A DNA stretch of 64,000 nucleotides from Streptomyces spinosus (GCF_020400655.1 NZ_JAINRC010000030.1:1-64000); one strand, 5' to 3'. Numbered from the stretch's first letter, positions 51,292 to 60,708 are shown. Translations and numbers: made by a program. The notes: generated by a model from the sequence alone, not told the origin.

Positions 51292-51782
51292 GAAACCTCC
51301 GGGCCGCCTCCCGCAGGGCACCGTAGGGAAGTTGGATCCGCAGCGCCGACGCCGACCAGTGGCGCCAGGAAGTGCGAAAGATCCTCCAAGGACTCGAAAG
51401 ACCCACTGATCACCAACCGTGACCGCTTCACGGAAAGCGAGCCAGAACCGCCCAACGGGAACAGGCTGCCGTTCGGTTCGGCGTGACTCTCGGCGCAGTG
51501 TGTGATCGCCGTCGTCGCGTGTGCCGAAGGCGCTGCCGGCCATCACCCGGCGCATGCGCGGCCAGACGGCTGCTCGGCGGCGCACACCGACCGAAGCAGG
51601 GTTCGGTCGGTGTGCGCAGCACGCCCCGCATCGCCCTGTTCCACACCATCCAGCGCAGCCCGGCGTGGTCAAAGGCACGCCGTGCAAAAGGCTTTGACGC
51701 ATGACCGGTTGTTCACCCATGGTGAGCCCGGTATCCGGGTCGGCCGGACCCCGGTCACCGTGACGCAGTAAGGAAAACGTGG
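51292..51782. other. 491-bp intergenic region
   Basis: No gene can be supported. It contains the fourth, partial copy of the 18-bp repeat (51463-51476). GTAAGGAAAA just before the next start is its ribosome binding site. Confidence 0.45.
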
Positions 51783-52634
51783 ATGATCGTCATATCAGCC
51801 GCTTCAGGCGCTTTCGGTCGGCTGGTCATTGATCAGTTGCTGACCCGATGCCCGCCTGCTCGCGTCGTAGCGGCGGTGCGTGATCCCGGTAAAGCCACGG
51901 ATCTCGCCGCTCGCGGAATCCAGGTCCGCGTGGGTGATTACAACGTGCCGGCCACGCTGAGCGACGCGTTCGAGGGAGCCGACCGATTGCTGCTGATCTC
52001 CTCTCCGGAACTGCACCCCACCCGTCGCGCGGAACAGCACCGAGCGGCCATCGACGCGGCCCGCTCGGCCGGCGTCGGCTCGATCGTCTACACCAGCTTC
52101 CTTGGCGCCGACACCCAGGCCGACGGCGTGACCGCAGCACACCACACCACCGAGCGCATCCTGGCCGCGAGCGGTCTGCCCCATCTGGTGCTGCGTCACC
52201 CCTTCTACAGTGAGGCGTTCCTCAACGAGAGCCTGCGCACCGCCGTCGCCTCGGGGCAACTCGTCGACGGCACCGGTGGACGTGGCCTCAACACCGCCCT
52301 GCGCGCCGATCTCGCCGAGGCCGCCGCCCGCGTCCTCACCGAAGACGCCCATCTCGGCCGTGCCTACGACTTCACCGGCAGCCTGTGGACCTACAGCCAA
52401 CTCGCCGACGCCCTCAGCCGCGTCTCCGGCAGGTCCGTCGTCACCCGGGACCGGCTCGACCGCGCATCCGGTGCCCAGGGCTGGCTCGAGGACCAGGTCC
52501 GGGCCGGCGCACTGGAACGGCAGACCGACGACCTCCAGAACGTTCTCGGACGTCCCACCACCACCCTCGACCAGGCCGTCAAAGCGATCATCACCCGCCC
52601 CGCCCTTCCAGGCGCCGGCCCCGCGCCGGAGTAA
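51783..52634 (+). CDS. NmrA-like NAD(P)-binding protein (quinone reductase QorB-like)
   Basis: 283 residues from ATG 51783, with TAAGGAAAA upstream. ISAASGAFGRLVIDQLL is the atypical Rossmann turn of the NmrA/QorB group; VGDYNVPATLSDAFEGADRL, IVYTSFLGAD and LRHPFYSEAFLNESL are its conserved blocks. There is no SDR Tyr-x-x-x-Lys pair. Members reduce quinones or sense NADP(H). Alone in its strand context, with no clear operon partner. Confidence 0.88.
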   Translation: MIVISAASGAFGRLVIDQLLTRCPPARVVAAVRDPGKATDLAARGIQVRVGDYNVPATLSDAFEGADRLLLISSPELHPTRRAEQHRAAIDAARSAGVGSIVYTSFLGADTQADGVTAAHHTTERILAASGLPHLVLRHPFYSEAFLNESLRTAVASGQLVDGTGGRGLNTALRADLAEAAARVLTEDAHLGRAYDFTGSLWTYSQLADALSRVSGRSVVTRDRLDRASGAQGWLEDQVRAGALERQTDDLQNVLGRPTTTLDQAVKAIITRPALPGAGPAPE

Positions 52635-53155
52635 CCGCTGGTGACGATGTGGCGGCGCCAACTCCTGCCGTCGACCCCCGTCTCCTACCGGGCCGGGCGC
52701 CCGCAGATCCTGTCGCCACCGTCCGTCCGTACCCGCCGCCAGCATCTGCTCCTGCGCGCCCGTGCCGCCTGCCCCGCCGCTGCCCTCCCTGTGCCCCGGG
52801 CCGGCGAGCTGCCGGCAAGCCGACCGCGCCGCGCCCCGGCACCCGGCCCGAGCCACCGCGCCCCTCCTGGTCCGCTGCCGGGCCTGCTGCCCGGCCCCGG
52901 GGCCATCGGCGTCCCGGGCGGGCGAGGCCGGCCGGTCGGCCCCAGAGGCGTGGGCACCGGGACGACCGGCGCTGCGCCCTCGGACAGCGACAGCGGCGGG
53001 CCCTCTACGGTGACGTGAAGGCGGCCGTGCCATACCTCTGCTCCTTCGGCACCCCACCCGGCGACATACCGCTGCTTCTCCGGCACCCCACCCGGTGACA
53101 GGCGGGGCCCGAAAATTCCCTGGACCGTCCGGCCCGGCCCGGCCATCATCCTCAG
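52635..53155. other. 521-bp intergenic region
   Basis: No gene recognised. Pro/Arg-rich frames here look like random high-G+C shadows. Confidence 0.45.
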
Positions 53156-53734
53156 GTGACCACCTACCTCCAGTCCGAGCGTCTGACTCTGCGCCCCTTC
53201 GTCGCCGCCGACGCGGACCTGCTGATCGAGTTGGACAGCGACCCGGCGGTGATGCGCTACCTGACCGGCGGCGCTCCGACCCCGCCTGAGGAGGTCCGCG
53301 ACCTCGTCATCCCGAGCATCCTCGCCGGCTACGAGCGCTGGGACCACGACCTCGGCCTCTTCGCCGCGCACGAGAAGGACGGCGGCGCGTTCGCCGGCTG
53401 GTTCTGTCTGCGGCCACTGCGCAGCGGCCCGCGTGAGGAGGCCGAGCTCGGCTACCGCCTGCGCCGGGCGGCCTGGGGACGGGGCTACGCCACGGAGGTC
53501 TCGCAGGCGCTGCTGGCGAAGGGGTTCGCCGAGCTCGGCATCCGCATGGTCTGGGCCGAGACGATGACCGTGAATCGCCCTTCGCGCAACGTCATGGAGA
53601 AGCTCGGGATGACGCTCGCCGCGAGCATCCCCACGCCGGACGACATGATCGCGGTTGAGGGTTCCGAGCACGGGGGAGTGCGGTACGAGATCACGAAGGA
53701 GGAATGGGAGCGGCGGCAGGCGCAGGCGGTGTGA
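53156..53734 (+). CDS. GNAT-family N-acetyltransferase
   Basis: 192 residues from GTG 53156. SERLTLRPFVAADADLLIEL opens the fold, AELGYRLRRAAWGRGYATEV is the acetyl-CoA pyrophosphate loop (R-R-x-x-W-G-x-G-Y-A), and TMTVNRPSRNVMEKLGM the last conserved helix. It resembles RimJ/RimL-like enzymes. No genetic partner indicates a substrate. Confidence 0.9.
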   Translation: MTTYLQSERLTLRPFVAADADLLIELDSDPAVMRYLTGGAPTPPEEVRDLVIPSILAGYERWDHDLGLFAAHEKDGGAFAGWFCLRPLRSGPREEAELGYRLRRAAWGRGYATEVSQALLAKGFAELGIRMVWAETMTVNRPSRNVMEKLGMTLAASIPTPDDMIAVEGSEHGGVRYEITKEEWERRQAQAV

Positions 53735-53965
53735 GGCGCGGCACCCGTGGATGTGAAGTCATCAGCCTGCGCGGCCCTGTCTCATCGTGCCCAGTCGGGC
53801 ACATGAGCGGCCGCGCGACCGTCCGCGTCCACACCGGGACCGGCCGGGACACCGGGGCGGAGTTGTACCAGCGCGACGGGCGCCGCCACTGAGCGGCGGC
53901 CAGCCGACCCATCGTGCGGACGACGACTTGTCGCCGCGGCCGACGGTCGGACCTGGCCGGGTGGA

Positions 53966-54367
53966 TCAGGCGCTTTCGGGTTCGACGGCGGGTAGGTGTG
54001 CGGAGACGGAGGGACGGGTTCCGTCGCGGAGCCGGCGGGCCCGGGCGACGGCCTCATCGAGTGTCACGGTGATGAGCAGGACGGTGTCCAGACCGAGGAT
54101 GCCCAGCCGCCACCGCAGGTGCTCGTCCGGCACGGCTATGAGCAGAGCGCCCCCGGCCTCCTGCAGACGCTGCCAGAAAGCCAGCAGGACCGTGATGCCG
54201 CTGGAGTCCAGGATGGTGACCGATGAGCTGTCCAGGACCAGGTAGCGGCAGTCGCCGGCCAGCAGGTGCTCACCTGCGGCGCGGACGTCGGCACTGGTGC
54301 AGAAATCGACGTCTTGTGGAAGTGCGGCGACCACCAGGTCCTCGCTGCGGTCGATCAGATGCAGCAC
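53966..54367 (-). CDS. STAS-domain anti-sigma factor antagonist
   Basis: 133 residues from GTG 54367. DVDFCTSADVRAAGEHLLAG and then YLVLDSSSVTILDSSGITVL form a STAS fold; the Ser in LDSSGI is the position phosphorylated in SpoIIAA/RsbV proteins. By family it would bind a serine kinase anti-sigma factor and free a stress sigma factor. No kinase gene is next to it; a second STAS gene is at 57523. Confidence 0.88.
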   Translation of the reverse strand: MLHLIDRSEDLVVAALPQDVDFCTSADVRAAGEHLLAGDCRYLVLDSSSVTILDSSGITVLLAFWQRLQEAGGALLIAVPDEHLRWRLGILGLDTVLLITVTLDEAVARARRLRDGTRPSVSAHLPAVEPESA

Positions 54368-55429
54368 GGCCTTCCCCCCTTCCTCCCTCTCGCACCACGA
54401 CTGTCGCGGACCACGCTACCCACCAGGCTAGCCAGCCGGCGAAGTGGCTGTGACAGGGCCACCATCAGCGTCAGCGACCGTGTACGGTTCCCCGGACAGC
54501 TCATCAGACCGCCGCACGGGATGTCTCTTGCCGCACCGGGAATGAGCGGCGGGCCGGTGTGGTTGAACCAGGCGTGCTGGTGAAGGGGACAGTGTCCCCG
54601 GGCCTCATCCATCGCATGCGAGGACGATCGTCCGGCTGAAGCCTCGCATTGCCTTTCGCCGCGTAGGCGCCCGCCCTTCACCATCACACCCCTTCGGGGG
54701 TTCCGCCCCGGCCGGCTCGCTGGCCGGGGCTCACTCGCTTGAGGGCACGATGCCCAGAGCCGTGTCCGGCCGACACGCACGCACGGCGGCGCTTGGCTTC
54801 AGGGCGCGTCGAGGCCCCTTCTCGCTCGTGGCGGGGCGGCACCGGTCGTTCTTCTTCGCGGCCCAGCAGCCGCCGACGTGGACGTTGCCACCATCGCTGC
54901 CGGCGCCGGCGCCTACGCCGATGCCCGTGGCAAGACGCGGGTGCGACCGGCAGTTCCGCGCGCGGGAGAGGGCGTTGCCGCGACCTGTGGTGGTGCGGCG
55001 TCTTCTCGCGCTGGACGAGGCCGCTTCAGGCGATGCATGTCCGGATCACCGTGCAGTCTGCGGGGGTTCATGTGCGGACGATGTGGCGTTGGCCGGCCGT
55101 GGCGGAGGAGTCGGACCACATCGAACCTGCCCGGCGGCGTTCCGCGCCAGGTCCGGGCGATCCGCCCCCGGCCAGCGCGACGAGGAATGGATGAGCATCG
55201 CCCGCCGGCGGCCCTGGCCTGGCCTGGCCGTCGACCGCACGGTGCGGGCACAGGCCCCGACCGTGCCCGCACCGCACCCCCGGGGAGCCCGCGGACGCCG
55301 TCGGCACAGCGCTCCCGGGCCGCCGGACCGGCGCACCGTGGTTGGGCCCACCGGTCCGGCAGTCCCACCAAGGCTCCGAGCGCTCGGGGGAAGGTCAGGG
55401 TCTTCGCACGGCTCGCGGGCCAGGAGCCA
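54368..55429. other. 1.06-kb region with no supported gene
   Basis: Several long frames exist but none reads like a protein. Two hairpins are visible: GGGGACA-G-TGTCCCC (54585-54599) and GCCCCGGCC-N8-GGCCGGGGC (54705-54730). Next to the HAD remnant it is probably eroded sequence. Confidence 0.45.
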
Positions 55430-55552
55430 GGGCTGGCCCGACTCGCGGAGCTTCTTGAGGAAGGCGTCGGCGCCGGGGATCGGGACGCCCTCGTGGACGA
55501 GCACACCGTCCATCTCGGCGAGCCACGACGCGATCGGCTTGCGGTCTGCCAC
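55430..55552 (-). pseudogene. N-terminal remnant of a HAD-IIA (NagD-like) phosphatase
   Basis: From GTG 55552 the frame reads VADRKPIASWLAEMDGVLVH, then EGVPIPGADAFLKKLRESG, the exact opening of Streptomyces NagD-like HAD phosphatases, and then loses similarity where LTNN should follow. The nucleophile motif DxDGVLV appears as EMDGVLV, that is, the first Asp is Glu. About 40 of ~260 residues survive. Confidence 0.65.
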
Positions 55553-55633
55553 GTGCTGCGTTTCCCGGCGTATGTACGGCCCCGCACGGGCTGGGGGCGC
55601 CGGAACCACGGCGTACCGGCGCCCCCAGCCTGG

Positions 55634-56077
55634 TCAGACCTGGCTGATCCGTACCCCGTCGATCACCCAGTACCAGTTGTTGCCGCCGGTGTAGCGGAAG
55701 CGGACGCGGGCGGAGGTGGCGCCGGCCAGCACCTGGAGGGTGACGGTCTCGGTACGGGAGGGGACGTCCGCCGTGTACGTCCTGACGCTCACCGCGGCGG
55801 CGCCGTCGTAGGAGATGAGGACCCAGCCCTTCTGCGGGGCCTCCTGCCGGTAGAACGTCGTGTACGTCAGGGTGGCGCTGCGGCCGCCGGTGACCGGGTA
55901 CGCCGGGCTGATCAGGATGGAGTCGAAGGTGCCGGTGACGGTCCTGTCGCTCCACTCGTCGCCGTCGGCGACCGCGAAGACGTTCCGGGCGCGGACGTTG
56001 CACTCACGGTTCTGGTCGCGCTGGGCCTGGGTCCAAACCGGCTCTCCGCGTGACGCCACCCACGAGAGGCACGTCAC
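55634..56077 (-). pseudogene. C-terminal domain fragment of a secreted phosphoesterase-like protein
   Basis: About 120 residues form a beta-rich domain: VFAVADGDEWSDRTVTGTFD, ISPAYPVTGGRSATLTY, SYDGAAAVSVRTY and VRFRYTGGNNWYWVIDGVRI. It resembles the domain that ends many Streptomyces metallophosphoesterases and other exported enzymes. No signal peptide or catalytic domain precedes it, and the frame start (56077) is not a convincing gene start, so I read it as 5'-truncated. Confidence 0.55.
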
Positions 56078-56364
56078 GTCCTAAGCGGGATCGTAGAGCC
56101 GCACAGCGTCTGACGCTCAGGAATGCACCACAATGACCGATTTTGGGCATTTTCTACGCCCTTGGGTAGTAGGTCACATTCTTGCTTCCCCTTCTCGCGG
56201 TCGCTAACCATGTTTCTCGTCGCCGCGAGCAGCGGGTCGGGCCGGGCGGGATCGCCGGGGCCGCCCTTGTTCGCCGCGTTGTGCGGGGCCTCGCCCCGAC
56301 GCCCGACAGGCCGCGACCGGATGATCCGGCCGGCGCCTCAAAGACGTCCCGTAGGAGACCCCCC

Positions 56365-56874
56365 ATGACCGCGATCACCGCTGCCTCCCGCCTCGCCCGT
56401 CTGCGCAACCTGGCCGTCACCGGCCTGGTCACCACCGGCGCCGCGGCCGCGGCCCTGACGCTGACGCCGGCCACCGCGCACGCCGCCGAGGCCCCCAAGG
56501 CCGCCCCCGCCATCGCCTCCAAGGCCGGCGGCCCCGCCGGTGCCAAGGGTGCCGCGAACAACCTCGACGGCTGGATCAAGCAGTCCCTGGCCATCATGAA
56601 GGCCAAGGGCATCCCGGGCACCTACGAGGGCCTGCACCGCAACATCATGCGCGAGTCCAGCGGCAACCCCAACGCCCAGAACAACTACGATGTCAACGCC
56701 AAGAACGGCGTCCCCTCCAAGGGCCTGCTCCAGGTCATCGACCCCACGTTCAAGGCATTCCACGTCGCCGGCACCGCCAACAGCTCCACCGACCCGGTCG
56801 CCAACATCACCGCCGCCGCCAACTACGCCGCCCACCGCTACGGCTCCATCGACAATGTCAACTCCGCGTACTGA
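56365..56874 (+). CDS. Secreted lytic-transglycosylase-like protein
   Basis: 169 residues from ATG 56365, with TAGGAG upstream. A signal peptide ends near THAAEA; the mature part has LDGWIKQSLAIMKAKGIPGT, the catalytic-type Glu in IMRESSGNPNAQNNYD, SKGLLQVIDPTFKAFH and ITAAANYAAHRYGS, the pattern of the SLT transglycosylase domain of small Streptomyces muralytic proteins. It would cut peptidoglycan glycan strands outside the membrane. The long A+T-richer leader (56100-56364) may be regulatory. Confidence 0.9.
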   Translation: MTAITAASRLARLRNLAVTGLVTTGAAAAALTLTPATAHAAEAPKAAPAIASKAGGPAGAKGAANNLDGWIKQSLAIMKAKGIPGTYEGLHRNIMRESSGNPNAQNNYDVNAKNGVPSKGLLQVIDPTFKAFHVAGTANSSTDPVANITAAANYAAHRYGSIDNVNSAY

Positions 56875-56999
56875 GCCACCCGGCGTTCGTCACCCGTCCG
56901 GACCGAGTTCCGCGTACAGCGTCTCCAGCAGTTCCCCGCCCTCGGGCGTGCCAGGGTCGGCGGGGAACTCGTAGCCGGCCGTCACGCCACAGGTGGCCC

Positions 57000-57272
57000 A
57001 GTCCCCGGCCGGGACGAAGGTCACGCTTACTGTCACGGTCACCGCCCAGCTCTCCGGCGCCCGGGTTCCCGGAGTCACGGTCGCCCACGCCGAAGCGGGC
57101 ACCCACGGCGAGCCCGGCGAGCACGGGCAGGTCACCACCGGTCCGGACGGCACCGCTGACTGGGAGTTCACCGCGACACCAAGGGCACGGCCACCGTCCG
57201 CGCCACCGACGTGGACCCGCCCGGCTCCGATCTGAAGATCCTTGACCCCCGCGACAGCAGGGCGGCCGCATG
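57000..57272 (+). pseudogene. Ig-like domain remnant of a surface protein, frameshifted
   Basis: A plus-strand reading KVTLTVTVTAQLSGARVPGV, then GQVTTGPDGTADWEFTAT, is a bacterial Ig-like (Big-type) domain; near 57178 it shifts frame, and the other frame continues KGTATVRATDVDPPGSDLKI to a stop at 57272. One base lost or gained explains it. No signal peptide or start precedes it. Confidence 0.55.
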
Positions 57273-57522
57273 AGCCCAGGCAAGCGTCACAACTCGCCTG
57301 ACCCATGCGGCCCTTCTGGTGTCCCGGGTAGATCGCGCCCCCCAGGCCTACGACTGTGCCGGCCGCACCACCGCTTGGGCGACGATGACCCTTTCACCGT
57401 CGAGAATGACCGCAGGGCCTTCGTGCAGTTCGTAGCCGAGAGCTGTCGCTTCGCTCACACGATGACAGGACGCGGCGTCGTCCGGGCCGGTCAGGACTCG
57501 GTGGACAGACAGTCGGGGGCGC

Positions 57523-57870
57523 TCACGAGGCCGCGGGCCTGAGGTCGGCCGGGGGTATGTCGGGCAGGAGACGACTGAGGTCGAAGACGAGGGGATTCAG
57601 ATCGGCCGCCATGAGGAGCAGCGACAGCGGCTGTGCGCGCAGTCCGGTCACGGTCGCCCGGCGCTCCGGGCCGCTGGTGGTGGGGGTGAAGAGGAGGTGG
57701 AGGCCGGCGACGTCCATGAAGGACGTGTGGGTCAGGTCCCACTGCAGGTCGGTCACCTGAGGCGGCAGCGCGTCGACCGCGGCGCGCAGCGGGGGCAGGG
57801 TGTTGAAGTCGATCTCTCCGCAGAGGGAGATACGTGCGAAGGTGCCGTCGGTCGTGGTGGTGATGTTCAT
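57523..57870 (-). CDS. STAS-domain anti-sigma factor antagonist
   Basis: 115 residues from ATG 57870. FARISLCGEIDFNTLPPLRA and LQWDLTHTSFMDVAGLHLLF form the STAS fold, with Ser of TSFMD in the phosphorylation position of RsbV/SpoIIAA. It differs clearly from the other STAS protein at 53966. Partner kinases must be elsewhere in the genome. Confidence 0.88.
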   Translation of the reverse strand: MNITTTTDGTFARISLCGEIDFNTLPPLRAAVDALPPQVTDLQWDLTHTSFMDVAGLHLLFTPTTSGPERRATVTGLRAQPLSLLLMAADLNPLVFDLSRLLPDIPPADLRPAAS

Positions 57871-58480
57871 GCGGGCGTGCCCCCTTCCGGGGGTCGGTGA
57901 GCCCAAAGACGAAGCACCCCCTTGAGGGGTGTACGACGATGGCGGGGGCCGGGTGCCCGGGGTGGGGGCAACGCCCGAACTCCCCAAAGACCGGCACCCG
58001 GAGATGCCGGCCGGTCTCGTTGTCTTCCCCCACCGTCACACAGACACCCTCGCTGCCACGACTGCCCGCACGAGAATTTCCTGTGAAGCCCGCCACGGCC
58101 CAGGCCGACGGAACCGGCCCCGGCAGAGTAGAGCAACAGCGCAGACCTGCTGCCTTCCCGACAGGCGGCCGGCACCTGCTGCCGCGCGCACGCGGGCACC
58201 GGGGGGTACCACCTGCTTGTCGTCTCGGTCGTCTGCTGAAACGACCGGGTGAGCCTGACGCACGACGGGGCTTCGGGACGCGCGGCCACTTCACCCGGGT
58301 CACAACTCCCCGGATGCAGTACGACCTTCCGGACCGGGACCTGGACGGCTGGTCCCTCTCCGACGAACACGTCCGGAAATTGAGCCAATACCCGAGATCG
58401 GACAGCAGAAGTTCAGCAGTTCGAGCATCAGTGGCTCTGCGCGTTGTCGGACCCGGCACTGGTGGTGGCTGGGTGCGGCG
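57871..58480. other. 610-bp intergenic region
   Basis: I see no gene or convincing regulatory site here. Confidence 0.45.
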
Positions 58481-59083
58481 TCACGGGGAAGCGGTGCGGC
58501 GGGCGTAGGCGCGGGCGGCGCGCGCGCGGTCGCCGCAGCGGGTGGAACACCAGTGGCGGCGGCCGTAGCGGAGTAGGTAGCGGTTGCAGGGGGCGGAGCC
58601 GCAGGCGGTGAGGCGGCCCGCGTCGGGGCCTGTGAGCAGGTCGGCAGCGTCAGCGGCGAGGGTGGCCAGGGCGTGGTCCACGATTGCGGTGGTCGGGTGG
58701 GGGGTGGACCGGTAGGGGCCGGTTTTGTCGTCCCACTGCAGCAACGGGGCGGTGGGGACGCGGGTCATCGCGTCGTTGACGGCCCGGACCGCGGCGGGGA
58801 GGGCGGTCAGACCTTCGGCGCGGGCGGCGAACAGTGACCTGATCTGTTCGCGCAGCGAGCGCAACTGTGTCGCGCACATCTCCCGCATACCGGCGTCGAC
58901 CGGTGCGAGACCGCGTTCGGTCAGCCAGTGGTTCGCCTGCTCGGGAGTGCCCAGGAGGTCGACCGTGTGCCCGCCCGTCAGCGCGATGGCGCTGTTGGCG
59001 AGGGCGAGAGAGAGGTGCTCTTCCTCGCCTTGAGCGGGCGGCAGGCCGGGCTGGTCGATCAAGGGCTCCTTCATGTTCCTCAT
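58481..59083 (-). CDS. CGNR zinc-finger protein (ABATE-type), putative regulator
   Basis: About 200 residues. The N-terminal half (LALANSAIALTGGHTVDLLG, ERGLAPVDAG) is the ABATE domain and the C-terminal GRLTACGSAPCNRYLL, then RRHWCSTRCGDRARAARAYA, is the CGNR-type zinc finger with its Cys-x4-Cys and Cys-x3-Cys. Such proteins are stress-related transcription regulators. ATG 59083 or 59074 could be the start. It is divergent from the metallo-hydrolase, with two copies of CATCCGTGAG in the interval. Confidence 0.88.
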   Translation of the reverse strand: MRNMKEPLIDQPGLPPAQGEEEHLSLALANSAIALTGGHTVDLLGTPEQANHWLTERGLAPVDAGMREMCATQLRSLREQIRSLFAARAEGLTALPAAVRAVNDAMTRVPTAPLLQWDDKTGPYRSTPHPTTAIVDHALATLAADAADLLTGPDAGRLTACGSAPCNRYLLRYGRRHWCSTRCGDRARAARAYARRTASP

Positions 59084-59098
59084 GGTACGGCTTGCTCC

Positions 59099-59153
59099 CA
59101 TCCGTGAGAAGCGGCTACCGTCACATCACGGTTAAAAGACTCTCATCCGTGAG
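59099..59153. promoter_or_regulatory. Repeated element in a divergent promoter
   Basis: CATCCGTGAG occurs at 59099-59108 and again at 59144-59153; the second copy is part of the dyad CTCA-TCCG-TGAG. The 45-bp spacing and the position between the CGNR regulator and the metallo-hydrolase suggest an operator pair. Confidence 0.55.
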
Positions 59154-59160
59154 GTGCTGT

Positions 59161-59952
59161 ATGTCTTCTCTTCCCGCGACGACCGACCCGTTTCCCGTCC
59201 GGGTCTTCGGCGGCCCGACCGCCCTCTTCGAGTACGGCGGCCTGCGCTTCCTGACCGACCCGACCTTCGACGCCCCGGGCGACTACGCCCGTCCCGACGG
59301 CCGGTTCCTGACCAAGACTGCTCCCTCCAGCGGGGCCCCCGCCGATCTCGGCCCCATCGACGTGGTTCTGCTCTCGCACGACGAGCATCCGGACAACCTC
59401 GACACCTCCGGCCGGGCCCTACTCGCCGACCTCCCGCTCACCCTCACCACCCCCGGCGGCGGACAGCGCCTCGGGGGCAGGGCCAAGGGCCTGTCCGACT
59501 GGGAATCCATCGAGCTGAACCGCCCCGACGGCGGCACGGTCACCGTGACCGGCGTCCCCGCCATCCACGGCCCCGGCCCGCGTGAGGAGGTGGAGCCGGT
59601 TACCGGACAGGTCGTCGGCTTCGTTCTCACCGGAGAGGATCTGCCGACCGTCTACGTCAGCGGCGACAACGCCTCCCTCGACGTGGTCAAGGAGATCGCC
59701 GAGCGCTTCGTCCCCGTCGACACCGCCCTCCTCTTCGCCGGCGCCCCCCGCTTCCCCGAACTTTTCGACAACCGGCTGATCGTCCTGAACAGCGCCCAGG
59801 CTGCTGAAGCCGCCCAACTCCTCGGTGCCCGCCGCGTGGTCCCCGTCCACTACGACAGCTGGGCCCACTTCACCGAAGGCCGCGACGAACTGACCGCCGC
59901 CTTCACCGCCGCCGGTCTGGCCGACCGCCTCGACTGGGGCCGGCGAGACTGA
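59161..59952 (+). CDS. Metallo-beta-lactamase-fold hydrolase
   Basis: 263 residues from ATG 59161. LLSHDEHPDNLD is the H-x-H/D-x-D-H metal motif in the UlaG-like form, followed by VTGVPAIHGPG, VYVSGDNASLDVV and PVHYDSWAHFTEG with the later ligands. Cytosolic; relatives are often called L-ascorbate-6-phosphate lactonase-like, but the substrate is not inferable. It is divergent from and probably controlled by the CGNR protein. Confidence 0.88.
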   Translation: MSSLPATTDPFPVRVFGGPTALFEYGGLRFLTDPTFDAPGDYARPDGRFLTKTAPSSGAPADLGPIDVVLLSHDEHPDNLDTSGRALLADLPLTLTTPGGGQRLGGRAKGLSDWESIELNRPDGGTVTVTGVPAIHGPGPREEVEPVTGQVVGFVLTGEDLPTVYVSGDNASLDVVKEIAERFVPVDTALLFAGAPRFPELFDNRLIVLNSAQAAEAAQLLGARRVVPVHYDSWAHFTEGRDELTAAFTAAGLADRLDWGRRD

Positions 59953-60020
59953 GTTCCAGCGCATGAAGCGCCAGCGGCAAGACTCCACGCCGCTCACAGC
60001 GGGGTTCCGGCGGCTCGCGC

Positions 60021-60176
60021 CTCATCCAGCACTCTGAGACCCTGATCGTCTGGGCCGCCATCACCCTCATGACCAGGCGCCTCGCCCGAAAAGGTGCCAC
60101 CCCCAGCCGGCCGGGGAGACCAGCACCGCAAGGCGGCCGCGTCATCCGGGCGCTGAAAGGCCTTCAGGGAAGGTGA
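60021..60176 (+). mobile_element. 3' remnant of an IS transposase
   Basis: A plus-strand reading LIQHSETLIVWAAITLMTRR, followed by LARKG, matches the C-terminal helix of IS5-group transposases (HSE.LI.WAAIT.M.RRLA). It has no start and covers only the tail. Its last 35 bp overlap the end of the opposite Imm5-like gene. Confidence 0.6.
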
Positions 60177-60708
60177 GTGAACGAAGGTCAGCGTCCAGTA
60201 TGCGAATCAATTCACCCACCCGCCCACCGCCAGCTGGTGCCGCTGGGAAGCGTTTGAGTACGTCCACGACGACCGGTGTCGCACGCTGCACCGCTCGCTC
60301 AACGTGTTCGGCACCAATGCCCGCATGGTTGCCATCGACCAGTTCGGCGGCTCTGGCTGCGTGAGCGCCGGCTCCGAGGATGTGCTTGACCTGGGTGGCC
60401 TTGGCCAGCGGATGCAAGTAGGCGGAGCCTGCCGCAGACATCGCGGCGTGAGCTGCCTCACGCGCAGCCGCAGTGTCCGCACTCTTGGCTGCCTTGAGCG
60501 CCGCCCACGCTGTGTCGCGCAAGGACTTCCCCCGCTCACCACCCCGAGCGAACTCCCACGCGGCACCGATAGCGTCCCGAGGCCGCGAGTCGTCAGGCTG
60601 ATCGGCCTCGAACACCTCGAGCACCACTTCTGCGCACGCCGCAGCGAACGCGGTGACCTCACGAAGCTCTTGCTTACTCAGAGCAATCTCGCTCTCATCC
60701 CCTGCCAT
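60142..60708 (-). CDS. Imm5-like putative immunity protein
   Basis: About 188 residues from ATG 60708, with GAGG upstream. LSKQELREVTAFAAACAEVV, then DAIGAAWEFARGGERGKSLR and AHAAMSAAGSAYLHPLAKAT, are the Ala-rich helical blocks of the Imm5-type proteins predicted to protect against polymorphic toxins. No toxin gene adjoins it, so it may be an orphan immunity gene or have another role. No signal peptide. Confidence 0.7.
   Translation of the reverse strand: MAGDESEIALSKQELREVTAFAAACAEVVLEVFEADQPDDSRPRDAIGAAWEFARGGERGKSLRDTAWAALKAAKSADTAAAREAAHAAMSAAGSAYLHPLAKATQVKHILGAGAHAARAAELVDGNHAGIGAEHVERAVQRATPVVVDVLKRFPAAPAGGGRVGELIRILDADLRSLTFPEGLSAPG

Noticed and set aside
54368..55429. Genes in the long frames of this stretch
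   Set aside because: The translations are Arg/Pro/Gly-rich with no motif, no plausible ribosome binding site and no consistent start.
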